Assembly: GCF_001077535.1 (NCBI RefSeq)
Contig: NZ_CP011968.1
Location: 1,178,001 to 1,242,000 of the forward strand
From: Clostridioides difficile ATCC 9689 = DSM 1296
GTDB lineage: Bacteria > Bacillota > Clostridia > Peptostreptococcales > Peptostreptococcaceae
DNA length: 64,000 bases
Direction: 5' to 3'
Under the pieces are notes generated by a model. That model made no database searches and was not told where the DNA came from. It saw only the letters and a program-made list of their open reading frames with translations. Below are positions 27,323 to 36,948 of this stretch, piece by piece. Both the position numbers and the translations under genes were made by a program. Numbering within the stretch: position 1 is the stretch's first letter; each line of letters begins with the position of its first letter.

Positions 27323-28645
27323 CTAGCGTATAGATTTTAGTGATTTAAAAAGCACTATAGTATGTAATAGACAAGTAAAGATTGATACTATCGTCATTGT
27401 GTATATGTATGCATAAATATTAAGTCCTGGAATTGGAAGAAATACATATAAAGCTATTAGTTGAATTAACATGCCAGTAATAGTATTTATACTTGAAGCT
27501 AATTCTTTTCTTATTGAATGTAAAATGCCAGATAGAGTTTGATTTAGGGACATAAATAGTGGAACTAAAAACATAGCTTTTAGATATTCTCCTGCAAGTG
27601 TATTTTTAAATACTAATATACATAAATCTTTTCCAAAGAAATAAAAAAATATTGATGATAGTATGCCTACAAATAAAGTAAGAAGTATGGAGTATTTGAT
27701 TTTTTTAATTACACTCTTACGCTTTCTTAGAGCCATTTCCTGTGAAATAGTTGGTATTAAATTTACAATAAGCGCTGAACCAACAGTAAAAGGTAAAAAT
27801 ATAAAAGGCATTACCATCCCACTGACAATACCATACATACTTAAAGATTGTTGATAAGTCATTCCTGATAATGCTAATCTTGATGGTATCATCATAGAAC
27901 TTATAGATTGCAAAAGTATGTTTGACATTCTATTACAAGTTATGGGAATAGACATTTTTAATGTTTCCATAGAAGAATTATAAAAATCTTTTATGCTTAT
28001 AATATACCTATTGTCAAATGATGAATCTCGCCATAAGCAAATAAGCATAAATATAATATTACTCAACTCACCAATTGATATACCTAATAGAGCTATATAA
28101 CAATTCATAGATTTATTATTTATGTACATAACAAGTAAAAAAACAAATAATATTTTACCAATTTGTTCAATGATTTGTCCAATAGCAGGGATTTTTACAT
28201 TCTTTATGCCATAGTAATATCCTCTTAGTACGTTTGAAAGAGTTATTATAACTATAGCAGGACAAACAGCTAGTATAAATAGATTTAATTTAGCATCTTT
28301 TAAAAATTTAAGTGATAAAAAAGAACTATTGAAAGATGCAACTATAGATATAATTAGTGCTACGAAAAATGATATATATAAAGTTGATATAAATAAAGCA
28401 TTAGTATTGTGTCTATCGTTTAAAGCTTTTCTCTTTGCAACTAGACAACTAAGTGCAGTAGGTATACCTGTTGTTGTAACAGCTAAGCAAATCATCAAAA
28501 AGTTAAAAATCATATGATAGATACCTAAACCTGTTTCACCTAGTGCTCTTGATAAGAATATTTTATATAAAAAACCAAATATTCTTACAATAAAATTGGA
28601 TATAAATAAAATAACTGTTGATAGTACTAAATAAGGTACTTTCAA
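27323..28645 (-). CDS. SpoVB-like polysaccharide/lipid flippase (MOP superfamily)
   Basis: About 440 residues, minus strand. A TTG at 28645 is preferred as it lies seven bases after AAGGAGGTGA; the GTG at 28654 is inside that site. Twelve or more transmembrane helices, with the family-typical FIVRIFGFLYKIFLSRALGETGLGIYHM near the N-terminus and ALSCLVAKRKA. Spore cortex SpoVB and related MurJ-type flippases belong here; the location beside cdeC supports a spore cortex or envelope role. The PHP phosphatase gene lies just upstream on the same strand. Confidence 0.82.
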   Translation of the reverse strand: MKVPYLVLSTVILFISNFIVRIFGFLYKIFLSRALGETGLGIYHMIFNFLMICLAVTTTGIPTALSCLVAKRKALNDRHNTNALFISTLYISFFVALIISIVASFNSSFLSLKFLKDAKLNLFILAVCPAIVIITLSNVLRGYYYGIKNVKIPAIGQIIEQIGKILFVFLLVMYINNKSMNCYIALLGISIGELSNIIFMLICLWRDSSFDNRYIISIKDFYNSSMETLKMSIPITCNRMSNILLQSISSMMIPSRLALSGMTYQQSLSMYGIVSGMVMPFIFLPFTVGSALIVNLIPTISQEMALRKRKSVIKKIKYSILLTLFVGILSSIFFYFFGKDLCILVFKNTLAGEYLKAMFLVPLFMSLNQTLSGILHSIRKELASSINTITGMLIQLIALYVFLPIPGLNIYAYIYTMTIVSIFTCLLHTIVLFKSLKSIR

Positions 28646-28695
28646 AAAAATCACCTCCTTATCTTTTAAATATATTCACAAGGAGGTGTAAAAAT

Positions 28696-29490
28696 TTATA
28701 ATTTTATAAATTCTGGTTTCAATTTATTAAATTTAGATACATATTTAAATCCCATATTTTTTAGTAATGAATATATGTAGTCAAACTCACATGCAACTTG
28801 ACTTATATGATGTGAATCTGAACCTGTGGTTATGATTTCCCCTCCCAAGTCTTTATACATTTGAAGTATATACTTAGATGGGGTTAGGTCTGGAAGATTA
28901 TATCTATAACAAGAGGTATTTATCTCGATACCTTTGCCATCATAAATAGCTTGTTTAAGAGTTTCTTCAATTATATCAGAAAATAGTCTATCATCTAAAA
29001 TAGTGTCATAAGGTGCATACCTTTTAATCAAATCTAAATGACCTAAGACAGAGTAATCTTTATAATTCTTAACAATATTATATAAATAAAGATAGTAATT
29101 TTCATAAACTTCATGTTGAGTTTTATCTTTAAAATAATTACCAAGGTATAAGTCCATTGTATCTATAGCATGGATAGAACATATTATAAAGTCCAATGGA
29201 TATTGATGTGCTTCCTTTTTGTATGTATCCATTAATTGAGTTTGAACTCCAAATTCAATTCCTTTTTTTATTGATATTTTATCTTTATATTTGCTTTGAA
29301 GAGTCTCTAAACTCTTAAAATAATCTTCATAGACAATTGAAAAAGAATCATCAGCATATACATCATAGTCAACATGGTCTGTGAAACAAATTTCCTCCAA
29401 ACCGAGTTCAATAGATTTTTTTACCATTTCTTCCATTGTAGATTTTCCGTCTGTAGAGAAACTTGAGTGCATGTGATAGTCGTAAAACAT
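28696..29490 (-). CDS. PHP-domain phosphatase (histidinol-phosphatase-like)
   Basis: 264 residues, minus strand. Metal-binding PHP motifs are present: YDYHMHSSFSTDGK, CFTDHVDYDVYAD, CSIHAIDT, LGHLDLIKRY and TGSDSHH. HisK-type histidinol phosphatases have this length and motif set, but no his biosynthesis genes are adjacent, so a general phosphoesterase is equally possible. It may be co-transcribed with the flippase gene 50 bp downstream. Confidence 0.82.
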   Translation of the reverse strand: MFYDYHMHSSFSTDGKSTMEEMVKKSIELGLEEICFTDHVDYDVYADDSFSIVYEDYFKSLETLQSKYKDKISIKKGIEFGVQTQLMDTYKKEAHQYPLDFIICSIHAIDTMDLYLGNYFKDKTQHEVYENYYLYLYNIVKNYKDYSVLGHLDLIKRYAPYDTILDDRLFSDIIEETLKQAIYDGKGIEINTSCYRYNLPDLTPSKYILQMYKDLGGEIITTGSDSHHISQVACEFDYIYSLLKNMGFKYVSKFNKLKPEFIKL

Positions 29491-29599
29491 AAATATTTCC
29501 CCTTTTTATAAAAATTTTGGTATTATATATACATACTAAATAATATCAAATATACATAAAAGCATCAATAAAATATAAATACAATGAGCGGTGATAAAT

Positions 29600-31045
29600 T
29601 TGGAAAAATACAGAATAGATTTAAATGAGAAAAAATCAACTAAATATATACAGATATTTAATCATATAAAAGAATTGATAATAAATAAAGAGTTAGTAGA
29701 ACATGAAAAATTGCCTCCAATAAGAAAACTATCAAATTTTTTACAAGTAAATAACACTACTATAGTTAAGGTATACGAGCTTTTAGAAAATGAAGGATAT
29801 GTATATAAAATTATAGGGAGTGGTACTTTTGTATCAAGTTTAAATTCTTATAAAAGCGGTATAGATAACAGGAAAAATAAGATTATTGTGCAAAGAGAAG
29901 ATTTAATTCATTTTGACAATGGGAATCCATCTAATGATATGTTTCCTATCGATTCATTTAAAAATGCTGTAAATATGGCATTATCTAAAGATGGTAGTTC
30001 AATATTTGAATATGATGAAGGTCTTGGCTCTGAAGAATTAAGAGAAAAAATGGTAGAGTATCTAAGTGATGGAAATATAAAAACTACTAAGGAAAATATT
30101 CAAATAATATCAGGTGCTCAACAAGGTATAGATATAGTTTGTAAAGGACTTATAAGTTATTCAGATGTTGTTTTTATGGAAGAACCTTCTTACAATGGAG
30201 CAATTGAAGTGTTTAAAAGTAGAGGTGCAAAAATAATATCTATACCTATGTTAGATGATGGAATTGATATAGGTATTTTAAAATTAAAGTTGGAAAAAAT
30301 AAAACCAAGACTTATATACATTATGCCTAATTTTCAAAATCCAACTGGAATATCTTACTCAACATATAAAAAAAAGAAATTGATAGAATTGGCAGAAGAA
30401 CATGATTTTTATATAATAGAAGATGATTTTATAAGTGATTTTGTTTTTGAATCAAAGGACAATAGAACAATTAGAAGTTATGATGATAAAAATAGAGTAG
30501 TATATATAAAAAGCTTTTCAAAAATACTTATGCCAGGTCTTAGGATAGGAATTGTAGAAATGCCAAATGAGTTGTTAAAAAAAGTTTTATGGGCTAAATA
30601 TTCATCAGATATATCAACACCAGGTTTAATTCAAAAATCAATGTATTACTATATGAATAATTTTGATTGGAAGAATTATTTGAGTCATATAGAGAAGATA
30701 TATACTGATAAGTATAAATTGGCAAAAAACTTGATTAATGACAAATTGAGTGGTAAATTAAAAGTTAGAAAATCTTGTGGAGGAATAAACTTTTTTTTAG
30801 AATTACCAAGAGGATATACATCTCAAGCATTTACAAATTTTATGTTAAACAAAGGAGTGTCAATGCTTCCAGGGACTTATTTTTTTGACAATCTAGTGGA
30901 TGATAGATTCTTTAGGATAAATATAGCTCGTCCAAGCATGGAAGAACTAGAAAAGGGAATATCTATAATAAGTGATAATATAGATGAGTTTTTTTGTGAA
31001 TATAAAAACAAGTTAGATATAAAAAGCAATAAATTATTTTATTAA
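29600..31045 (+). CDS. MocR-type regulator (GntR HTH fused to aminotransferase)
   Basis: About 481 residues. A TTG at 29600 fits the spacing after GAGCGGTGA; a GTG at 29591 is an alternative. The N-terminal GntR winged helix (KLPPIRKLSNFLQVNNTTIVKVYELLENEGYVYKIIGSGTFV) is joined to a fold-type I aminotransferase domain whose PLP Lys is in YIKSFSKILMPGLRIG. Such proteins sense PLP or an amino-acid-derived aldimine and regulate vitamin B6 or amino acid genes. No target operon is next to it. It is divergent from the PHP gene. Confidence 0.9.
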   Translation: MEKYRIDLNEKKSTKYIQIFNHIKELIINKELVEHEKLPPIRKLSNFLQVNNTTIVKVYELLENEGYVYKIIGSGTFVSSLNSYKSGIDNRKNKIIVQREDLIHFDNGNPSNDMFPIDSFKNAVNMALSKDGSSIFEYDEGLGSEELREKMVEYLSDGNIKTTKENIQIISGAQQGIDIVCKGLISYSDVVFMEEPSYNGAIEVFKSRGAKIISIPMLDDGIDIGILKLKLEKIKPRLIYIMPNFQNPTGISYSTYKKKKLIELAEEHDFYIIEDDFISDFVFESKDNRTIRSYDDKNRVVYIKSFSKILMPGLRIGIVEMPNELLKKVLWAKYSSDISTPGLIQKSMYYYMNNFDWKNYLSHIEKIYTDKYKLAKNLINDKLSGKLKVRKSCGGINFFLELPRGYTSQAFTNFMLNKGVSMLPGTYFFDNLVDDRFFRINIARPSMEELEKGISIISDNIDEFFCEYKNKLDIKSNKLFY

Positions 31046-31073
31046 ATAAATAGAGGTTTTTTAGGAGGAAAAA

Positions 31074-31283
31074 ATGTTTGACAAGAAGAAATTAGATAGG
31101 ATTAATGAATTAGCAAAGAAAAATAAAGAGGGAATCCTTTCTGCTGATGAAATCAAAGAAAGAGAAATTTTAAGGAAAGAATATTTAGAAAACTTTAGAG
31201 CCCACTTTAGATCAAGACTAGATAGTGTCAAAGTAGTTTCACCAGAAGAATATGAGCAATACATGAAAAACAATAAAAATTAG
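31074..31283 (+). CDS. UPF0291 (DUF896) small protein
   Basis: 69 residues after a TAGGAGGA ribosome site. The sequence MFDKKKLDRINELAKKNKEG, the LTxEExxER-like DEIKEREILRKEYL and the FRSRLDSVKVV ending match the YnzC/UPF0291 family of short helical hairpin proteins. Function is not established. It sits 28 bp after the MocR gene and 19 bp before the aminopeptidase gene, so it probably belongs to one transcript with them. Confidence 0.88.
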   Translation: MFDKKKLDRINELAKKNKEGILSADEIKEREILRKEYLENFRAHFRSRLDSVKVVSPEEYEQYMKNNKN

Positions 31284-31302
31284 AACTTAGTAGGAGGAAA
31301 AT

Positions 31303-32697
31303 ATGAACTTAAAGTACGAATTTAAGAATGCTTGGGATTTTGAAAGAAAAGAAAATACTATTGAACAAATTATGCAATATTCTCGCAATTATATGGAGTT
31401 TTTAAGTAAGTCAAAGACTGAAAGACTTTCAGTAAAAGAAATTATAAAATTGGCTAAAGAAAATAACTATATTTCAATAGATGAAGCTATGGAAAAAGGA
31501 AGCATAAGTTGTGGTGATAAGATTTATGTCATAAATAAAGAGAAGGCAGTAGCACTTTTTGTAATAGGTAAAAATTATATAGAAAAAGGTATGAAGATTA
31601 TAGGAAGCCATATAGATTCACCAAGATTAGATTTAAAACCAAATCCACTGTATCAAGAGAGTAATCTAGGTTTTTTTAAGACTCATTATTATGGTGGAAT
31701 AAAAAAATACCAATGGACGGCTATTCCACTTGCTTTACATGGTATAGTTATATTAAATGATGGAACAAAAGTGGACATATCTATTGGGGAAGAAGATAGT
31801 GACCCAGTATTTTGTGTAACTGATTTATTGATTCATTTGGCTGGAGACCAAATGCAAAAGAAACTATCAGAAGGAATTAGTGGAGAAGCTTTAAATATAT
31901 TAATTGGGAATATTCCTTTAGAAGATGAAGAAAAAGAACCTATAACAGCAAATATATTAAAGATTTTAAATGAGAAATACAATATAGTTGAAGAAGATTT
32001 ATTAAGTGCTGAAATTGAAGTAGTTCCAGCTGGTAAGGCTAGAGATTTAGGGCTTGATAGGTCTATGGTGTTGGGATATGGGCATGATGATAGGGTATGT
32101 TCATATGCTGCTGTAAAAGCTATACTAGAAACTGAACAACCAGAATTTACTTCAGTTGCATTATGTGTAGATAAAGAAGAAATTGGTTCTAAAGGGAATA
32201 CAGGTATGCACTCAAAGTTTTTTGAAAATACTGTGGCTGAACTGATTGCTTTAGAAGGAGATTATTGTGATATTAAAGTAAGAAGAGCTTTAGCAAATAG
32301 TAAGGTATTATCAGCTGATGTTTCTGCTGGATATGACCCAAATTTTGGAGAAGCATATGAAAAGAGAAATTCGGCATATATGGGAAATGGAGTAGTTTTA
32401 ACTAAGTATACAGGTTCAAGAGGAAAGAGTGGATGTAATGATGCTAATGCTGAATTTATGTCAGAAGTAAAGGGAATTTTTAATAAAGGAAATGTAATAT
32501 GGCAAACTGCTGAACTTGGAAAAGTAGACCAAGGAGGAGGCGGAACTATAGCCCATATATTGGCAAATCAAGGTGCAGAGGTTATAGACTGTGGTGTTGG
32601 AGTTTTAAATATGCATGCACCACATGAGATTGTCTCTAAAGTAGACATATATGAAATGTATAAGGGATATAAGGCATTTTTTAATATAAATTTATAA
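31303..32697 (+). CDS. M18-family aminopeptidase
   Basis: 464 residues after AGGAGGAAA. The binuclear zinc motifs of M18 are present: KIIGSHIDSPRLDLKPNPLY (His), VLGYGHDDRVCSYAAVKAIL (Asp) and CVDKEEIGSKGNTGM (catalytic Glu), then DVSAGYDPNFGEAYEKRNSAYMGNG and the C-terminal MHAPHEIVSKVD. It is a cytoplasmic aminopeptidase that hydrolyses N-terminal residues from peptides. Together with pepT in this window it supports peptide fermentation. A terminator follows. Confidence 0.92.
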   Translation: MNLKYEFKNAWDFERKENTIEQIMQYSRNYMEFLSKSKTERLSVKEIIKLAKENNYISIDEAMEKGSISCGDKIYVINKEKAVALFVIGKNYIEKGMKIIGSHIDSPRLDLKPNPLYQESNLGFFKTHYYGGIKKYQWTAIPLALHGIVILNDGTKVDISIGEEDSDPVFCVTDLLIHLAGDQMQKKLSEGISGEALNILIGNIPLEDEEKEPITANILKILNEKYNIVEEDLLSAEIEVVPAGKARDLGLDRSMVLGYGHDDRVCSYAAVKAILETEQPEFTSVALCVDKEEIGSKGNTGMHSKFFENTVAELIALEGDYCDIKVRRALANSKVLSADVSAGYDPNFGEAYEKRNSAYMGNGVVLTKYTGSRGKSGCNDANAEFMSEVKGIFNKGNVIWQTAELGKVDQGGGGTIAHILANQGAEVIDCGVGVLNMHAPHEIVSKVDIYEMYKGYKAFFNINL

Positions 32698-32727
32698 GTA
32701 AAAATATAAATGTAATAAGTGAATAAA

Positions 32728-32775
32728 GGCTGTTGTATAAACAATTTAATCTGTTGTACAACAGTCTTATTTTTA
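32728..32775 (+). terminator. Terminator after the M18 aminopeptidase gene
   Basis: GGCTGTTGTATAA (32728-32740) pairs with TTGTACAACAGTC (32754-32766) with G-U pairs; a T-rich run follows. Confidence 0.75.
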
Positions 32776-32850
32776 TGTAAAAATAGCAATTTGTCACACT
32801 AGAGAAAATAAAAGAAAATACTGTCAAATTAAAAATTATTTAAAAAAAAA

Positions 32851-32877
32851 TTGACAACGATTTCATCTTGTTATAAT
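32851..32877 (+). promoter_or_regulatory. PTS operon promoter with overlapping cre-like site
   Basis: TTGACA (32851-32856) and TATAAT (32872-32877) are 15 bp apart, or 17 bp if TAATAT is used. TGACAACGATTTCA (32852-32865) agrees with the general cre consensus TGWAANCGNTNWCA at 13 of 14 positions, so CcpA could block the promoter directly. Confidence 0.55.
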
Positions 32878-32936
32878 ATGTAATAAAGAACTTGTTATAT
32901 AATGTTATAAAAATGTTACATAGGGAGGTGAGCAAA

Positions 32937-33689
32937 ATGGATGAAAAGAGACAAAAAAAAGAAATGGATTTAGAAGTAAATTCCTTTGTTCCTTTATATC
33001 AACAACTATATGACAACATAAAAAAACAAATAGCATCTGGCATATATAAACCAGGAGATAAACTTCCATCTGAAGGAGACTTATGTAAAGAATTTAATAT
33101 AAGTCGTATAACTGTGAGAAATGCACTTAATGAACTTGTAAAAGAAGATATATTATGTAAAAAACGTGGTAAAGGGACTTATGTAACAATACCAGAGAGA
33201 ATAGAAGCAACATGTGCAGGAAATAGTTTTACTAATTCTTGTCATCGTATTAATGCAAAACCAAGTACCAAAATAATCTCTGTTTTAATAAAAAAAGCAG
33301 ATAAGCAAGTAGCTGAAGCTTTAAGTATTGAACTAGAAGAGAAGGTAATATGTATTAAAAGACTTAGATTAATAGATGAAGTACCTGTTATTTTTGAAGT
33401 TGACTATTTTAGAATAGATTACATGTTTTTATTAAAAGAAGAATTAGAAGATAAATCTTTAATGGAGGTTATATCTAATAATATAAGCACATTACCTAAA
33501 CGAGTAGAAAATATATTTGAAGTAAAACATTCAAACAAAGAATATTCTGACCATCTTAAATGTGCAAGTAATATGCCACTATTGAAAGTAAGACAATCGG
33601 TGTATACAGAAAATAATGATGTCTTATATTACAATGAGCAATTTATAAGAAGTGATAAGTACAAATATGCAGTATCAGCAGAAATATAA
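32937..33689 (+). CDS. GntR/UTRA-family transcriptional regulator
   Basis: About 250 residues from the ATG at 32937, after GGGAGGTGAG; longer in-frame starts upstream lack a ribosome site. The GntR helix-turn-helix is YKPGDKLPSEGDLCKEFNISRITVRNALNELVKEDI with the wing KRGKGTYV, followed by a UTRA ligand-binding domain. HutC-subfamily regulators of this shape bind sugar phosphates or similar. As first gene of the PTS operon it is the likely local regulator. Confidence 0.9.
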   Translation: MDEKRQKKEMDLEVNSFVPLYQQLYDNIKKQIASGIYKPGDKLPSEGDLCKEFNISRITVRNALNELVKEDILCKKRGKGTYVTIPERIEATCAGNSFTNSCHRINAKPSTKIISVLIKKADKQVAEALSIELEEKVICIKRLRLIDEVPVIFEVDYFRIDYMFLLKEELEDKSLMEVISNNISTLPKRVENIFEVKHSNKEYSDHLKCASNMPLLKVRQSVYTENNDVLYYNEQFIRSDKYKYAVSAEI

Positions 33690-33714
33690 TCTATAATTTA
33701 GTAGGAGGATGAGT

Positions 33715-34128
33715 ATGAAAAAGATAATATTAGCATCTCATGGAGACTTTTCAAAAGGGCTTTTAAATGCAGTAAAAATGATAGTAGGAGATTTAGCAGA
33801 TTGTGTCAGTTCGTATGGTTTGTACCCTGGACAAAGTGCTTCAGATTTTGCTTTAGAATTAGAAAAAACAATATCAGAAGATAAAGAATGTGAATATATA
33901 ATTTTATCTGACTTATATGGAGCAAGTGTATGTACAGCAATGTTAAGATTAACTAATCTACATAATGTTAGGTTATTTTCTGGAATGAATTTGAATATGG
34001 TATTAGAACTTCTTACAAGGTTTTCTGATGAATTAACAGTTGAAGATATAGACCAATTAGTGGAAGAATCTAGAAGAGGGATACAAAGCGTGACATTACA
34101 AATTAAAGAAGAAGAAGAGGTATTTTAG
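33715..34128 (+). CDS. PTS mannose-family EIIA component
   Basis: 137 residues. The ATG at 33715 is chosen since the one at 33709 overlaps GGAGG. The phospho-acceptor is His9 in LASHGDFSKGLLNAVKMI, and DLYGASVCTAMLRL follows the fold of EIIA-Man. It takes phosphate from HPr and passes it to the EIIB encoded two genes later. The sugar is not identifiable from this subunit. Confidence 0.88.
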   Translation: MKKIILASHGDFSKGLLNAVKMIVGDLADCVSSYGLYPGQSASDFALELEKTISEDKECEYIILSDLYGASVCTAMLRLTNLHNVRLFSGMNLNMVLELLTRFSDELTVEDIDQLVEESRRGIQSVTLQIKEEEEVF

Positions 34129-34131
34129 TTT

Positions 34132-34875
34132 ATGAAAAAAAAGGGAATATTATCAGTATTTAAAAGTAAAAAACCAATTATAGCAATGATACACTTAAAA
34201 GGAGATACTCCAGAAGATATCTTTGAAAGAGCTAAAAAAGAGATTACAATCTTTGAAGAAAATGGTGTAGATGGAATAATGTTAGAAAATTACTATGGTA
34301 ATTATTATGATTTAGAAAGAATACTTGAATATGTATCAAAAGCTAATTTATCAATACCATATGGAGTAAACTGTTTAAATGTTGATACTATGGGATTTGA
34401 ACTGGCAACAAAATATAATGCTAGTTATATACAGGTTGATTCTGTAGTAGGTCATGTTAAACCTAGAGATGAAGCTACTTTAGAAGAGTTTTTTAAATTA
34501 CAACGTTCAAAATGCCCAGCGTATTTAATTGGAGGCGTACGTTTTAAATATCAGCCAGTATTATCAGAAAATGATGTTGAAGAAGATTTAAAAATAGGAA
34601 TGACAAGATGTGATGCTATAGCAGTTACAGAAAATGCTACAGGTCAAGAAACATCAATGGAAAAAATAGAACTGTTTCGTAAAAATTTAGGAGACTTCCC
34701 ATTGGTTATAGCTGCTGGAGTTACATTGGAAAATGCAAAAAAACAGCTTAAATTAGGAGATATGGCAATAATAGGAAGTTACTTTAAAGATAATTACAAA
34801 GATTTTGGGGATGTTAGTGTAGAACACGTAAAAACATTCATGGATGAAATCAAAAAAATTAGGGAGGAATTATAA
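34132..34875 (+). CDS. BtpA/SgcQ-family protein inside a PTS operon
   Basis: 247 residues, ATG four bases after the EIIA stop. BtpA-family (PF03437) TIM-barrel features: PIIAMIHLKGDTPEDIFERAKKEI, VDGIMLENYYG, and AVTENATGQETS; the C-terminal ITxGV(T)-type strand is VIAAGVTLENAKKQL. Enteric SgcQ and archaeal BtpA are relatives without an established reaction. Being between EIIA and EIIB, it may act on the transported sugar phosphate, for example as an aldolase- or isomerase-like enzyme; that is inference. No other catabolic enzyme is in the operon. Confidence 0.82.
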   Translation: MKKKGILSVFKSKKPIIAMIHLKGDTPEDIFERAKKEITIFEENGVDGIMLENYYGNYYDLERILEYVSKANLSIPYGVNCLNVDTMGFELATKYNASYIQVDSVVGHVKPRDEATLEEFFKLQRSKCPAYLIGGVRFKYQPVLSENDVEEDLKIGMTRCDAIAVTENATGQETSMEKIELFRKNLGDFPLVIAAGVTLENAKKQLKLGDMAIIGSYFKDNYKDFGDVSVEHVKTFMDEIKKIREEL

Positions 34876-35345
34876 TGATTAAATTAGTAAGAGTAGACCA
34901 CAGACTTATACATGGACAAGTAGCATTTACATGGACAAAGTTTTTAAGTACAGACTGTATATTGATAGCAAGTGATGACTTATTAAAAGATGAATTAAGA
35001 ATGGCAGGACTTAAAATGGCTAAACCATCTAATGTTAAGTTAGTAATGAAAAGCATAGCAGATTCTATAAAAGCACTTAACTCAGGTGTTACTGATAAAT
35101 ACAACTTATTGATACTTTGTGAATCTGTAGAAGATGTTTACAGACTTGCTAAAGAGGTAAAAGCTATTAAATCTATAAACCTTGGTGGAACAAAATCAGA
35201 TGATAATCGTGAAAATATATCTAAAGCAGTGCATGTATCAAAAGATGATATAAAGATGATTAAAGAGTTAGATTCAGAAGGCGTAAATGTATTTGTACAA
35301 TTAGTTCCTGATGATGATGCTACAAATGTAATGAAATTAATATAA
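34875..35345 (+). CDS. PTS mannose/fructose/sorbose-family EIIB component
   Basis: 156 residues; its ATG overlaps the last base of the BtpA-type gene stop. The phosphorylated His13 lies in the signature VRVDHRLIHGQVAFTW. The remainder (NLGGTKSDDNRENIS and VNVFVQLVPDDDATNV) is typical of this subunit. It transfers phosphate from EIIA to the incoming sugar at the membrane complex EIIC-EIID. Confidence 0.92.
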   Translation: MIKLVRVDHRLIHGQVAFTWTKFLSTDCILIASDDLLKDELRMAGLKMAKPSNVKLVMKSIADSIKALNSGVTDKYNLLILCESVEDVYRLAKEVKAIKSINLGGTKSDDNRENISKAVHVSKDDIKMIKELDSEGVNVFVQLVPDDDATNVMKLI

Positions 35346-35361
35346 TTTTAGGGGGATGAAA

Positions 35362-36120
35362 ATGGAATTTACACAAGTTATTTTGATAACTCTAATTGCA
35401 TTCTTTGCATATATGCATAGTTTTGTAGGTTCTACAATGCATAATAGACCTATAGTTGTTGCACCACTTGTTGGTTTAGCACTAGGTAATCTTCATACAG
35501 GTATAGTAATAGGTTCAACATTAGAATTAGTATTTATGGGTGCATTTCCTGTTGGGGCAAGTAATCCTCCTGATTTTGTGTCTGGTTCTATTATTGCCAC
35601 AGCGTTTGTAATATTAACGGGTCAAGATGTATCAGCAGCAGTTGTACTTGCAGTTCCTATAGCAACTCTAGTATTGCTTATAGATAACTTCTTAATGACA
35701 GTAGTACTTACATGGGGAGCTCATATTGCTGACCGTTATGCAGAAGAGGGGAATATTGAAGGCGTAGAACGTGTGCAATTATTATTTGGTATAGGAAATA
35801 AATTAATATTAGCAATAATAGTAGGTATAGGATTTTCATTAGGTGTTCCAGTAATAGAAAAAATACTTTCATTTATACCATCATATGTAACTCATGGAAT
35901 GGATGTTGCAGCAGGCGTGATTCCAGCAATAGGTTTTGCCATGTTAGCTAGAATGATGCTTAATAAGAAAACAGTAGCATTTTTATTATTAGGATTTATA
36001 TTGGTTGCTTACCTAAACATAACAGTAACAGGAGTTGCATTGTTTGGATTAGCAATAGCTTTAATATATGTTAACTTTGTAGGAGAGAAGGAGGTAATAG
36101 TAGATGACAACGAGTTCTAA
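35362..36120 (+). CDS. PTS mannose-family EIIC component
   Basis: About 252 residues from the ATG at 35362, seven bases after GGGGG. Seven or so hydrophobic segments; typical EIIC-Man sequence includes LGLALGNLHTGIVIGSTLELVFMGAFPVGASNPPD (read here around residues 30-65) and a hydrophobic C-terminal half. It forms the substrate channel with EIID. Its 3' end overlaps the EIID gene by 17 bp. Confidence 0.92.
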   Translation: MEFTQVILITLIAFFAYMHSFVGSTMHNRPIVVAPLVGLALGNLHTGIVIGSTLELVFMGAFPVGASNPPDFVSGSIIATAFVILTGQDVSAAVVLAVPIATLVLLIDNFLMTVVLTWGAHIADRYAEEGNIEGVERVQLLFGIGNKLILAIIVGIGFSLGVPVIEKILSFIPSYVTHGMDVAAGVIPAIGFAMLARMMLNKKTVAFLLLGFILVAYLNITVTGVALFGLAIALIYVNFVGEKEVIVDDNEF

Positions 36121-36946
36121 GAAGTTAGAGACAATTTCACCAGATAGTAAAATAACGAGGAAAGACTTTTGGAAATGTTTTAGAAGGTCATTGACATTAG
36201 ATTCATCTTGGAACTACGAACGTATGCAAAATATAGCATATGCATACATGATGGCACCAATAATCCGTAGATTATATAAAGATGATAAAGAAAAGAAATC
36301 TAAGGCTTTAAAAAGACATTTAGAATTTATGTCAGTTACTCCTCATATAAGTACTCTTTTGGTAGGTATATCTGGAGCTATGGAAGAAGAAAATGCAAAG
36401 AATAAAGAATTTGATGCTAATAGTATAAATGCTGTTAAATCAAGTTTAATGGGTCCAGTTTCTGGGATAGGAGATTCATTTTTCTGGGGAACATTAAAGC
36501 TTATAGCAGCTGGGGTTGGTATAGCTTTAGCTTCTCAGGGTAACATAATGGGACCGATTTTATTCCTTTTAATAATAAATGTTCCTCATTTTATTATACG
36601 CTATATATGTCTAGATAAAGGATTTAAGTATGGAACTCAATTCTTTAAAGATGTGAGTGGTTCAAGTATAGTTTCAAAAGTTATGGAAGCAGCTTCAATG
36701 TTAGGGCTTATGGTAATTGGAGGTATGACTGCATCTAATGTAATGTTAAAACTTAGTGTTAATGTAGGTAGTGGAGAATGGGCAGAGCCTATTCAAACTT
36801 ACTTAGACCAAATAATGCCATGTATGCTTCCAGCTATGATATTCGGTATTATGTATTGGTTATTAGGAAAAAAGGTAAAGACAACTACGATATTAATTTC
36901 AGTTATGATTATTTGTATAGTATTGGCTGCTATTGGAGTAGTATAA
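36104..36946 (+). CDS. PTS mannose-family EIID component
   Basis: 280 residues. EIID family markers: the RKDFWKCFRRSLTLDSSWNYERMQN N-terminus, HLEFMSVTPHISTLLVGISGAMEEE, and KSSLMGPVSGIGDSFFWGTLKLI. Membrane helices follow to the C-terminus. It completes a full EIIA-EIIB-EIIC-EIID set with a GntR regulator and a BtpA-family protein. The coding sequence overlaps the end of EIIC. A terminator follows directly. Confidence 0.93.
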   Translation: MTTSSKKLETISPDSKITRKDFWKCFRRSLTLDSSWNYERMQNIAYAYMMAPIIRRLYKDDKEKKSKALKRHLEFMSVTPHISTLLVGISGAMEEENAKNKEFDANSINAVKSSLMGPVSGIGDSFFWGTLKLIAAGVGIALASQGNIMGPILFLLIINVPHFIIRYICLDKGFKYGTQFFKDVSGSSIVSKVMEAASMLGLMVIGGMTASNVMLKLSVNVGSGEWAEPIQTYLDQIMPCMLPAMIFGIMYWLLGKKVKTTTILISVMIICIVLAAIGVV

Positions 36947-36948
36947 AT

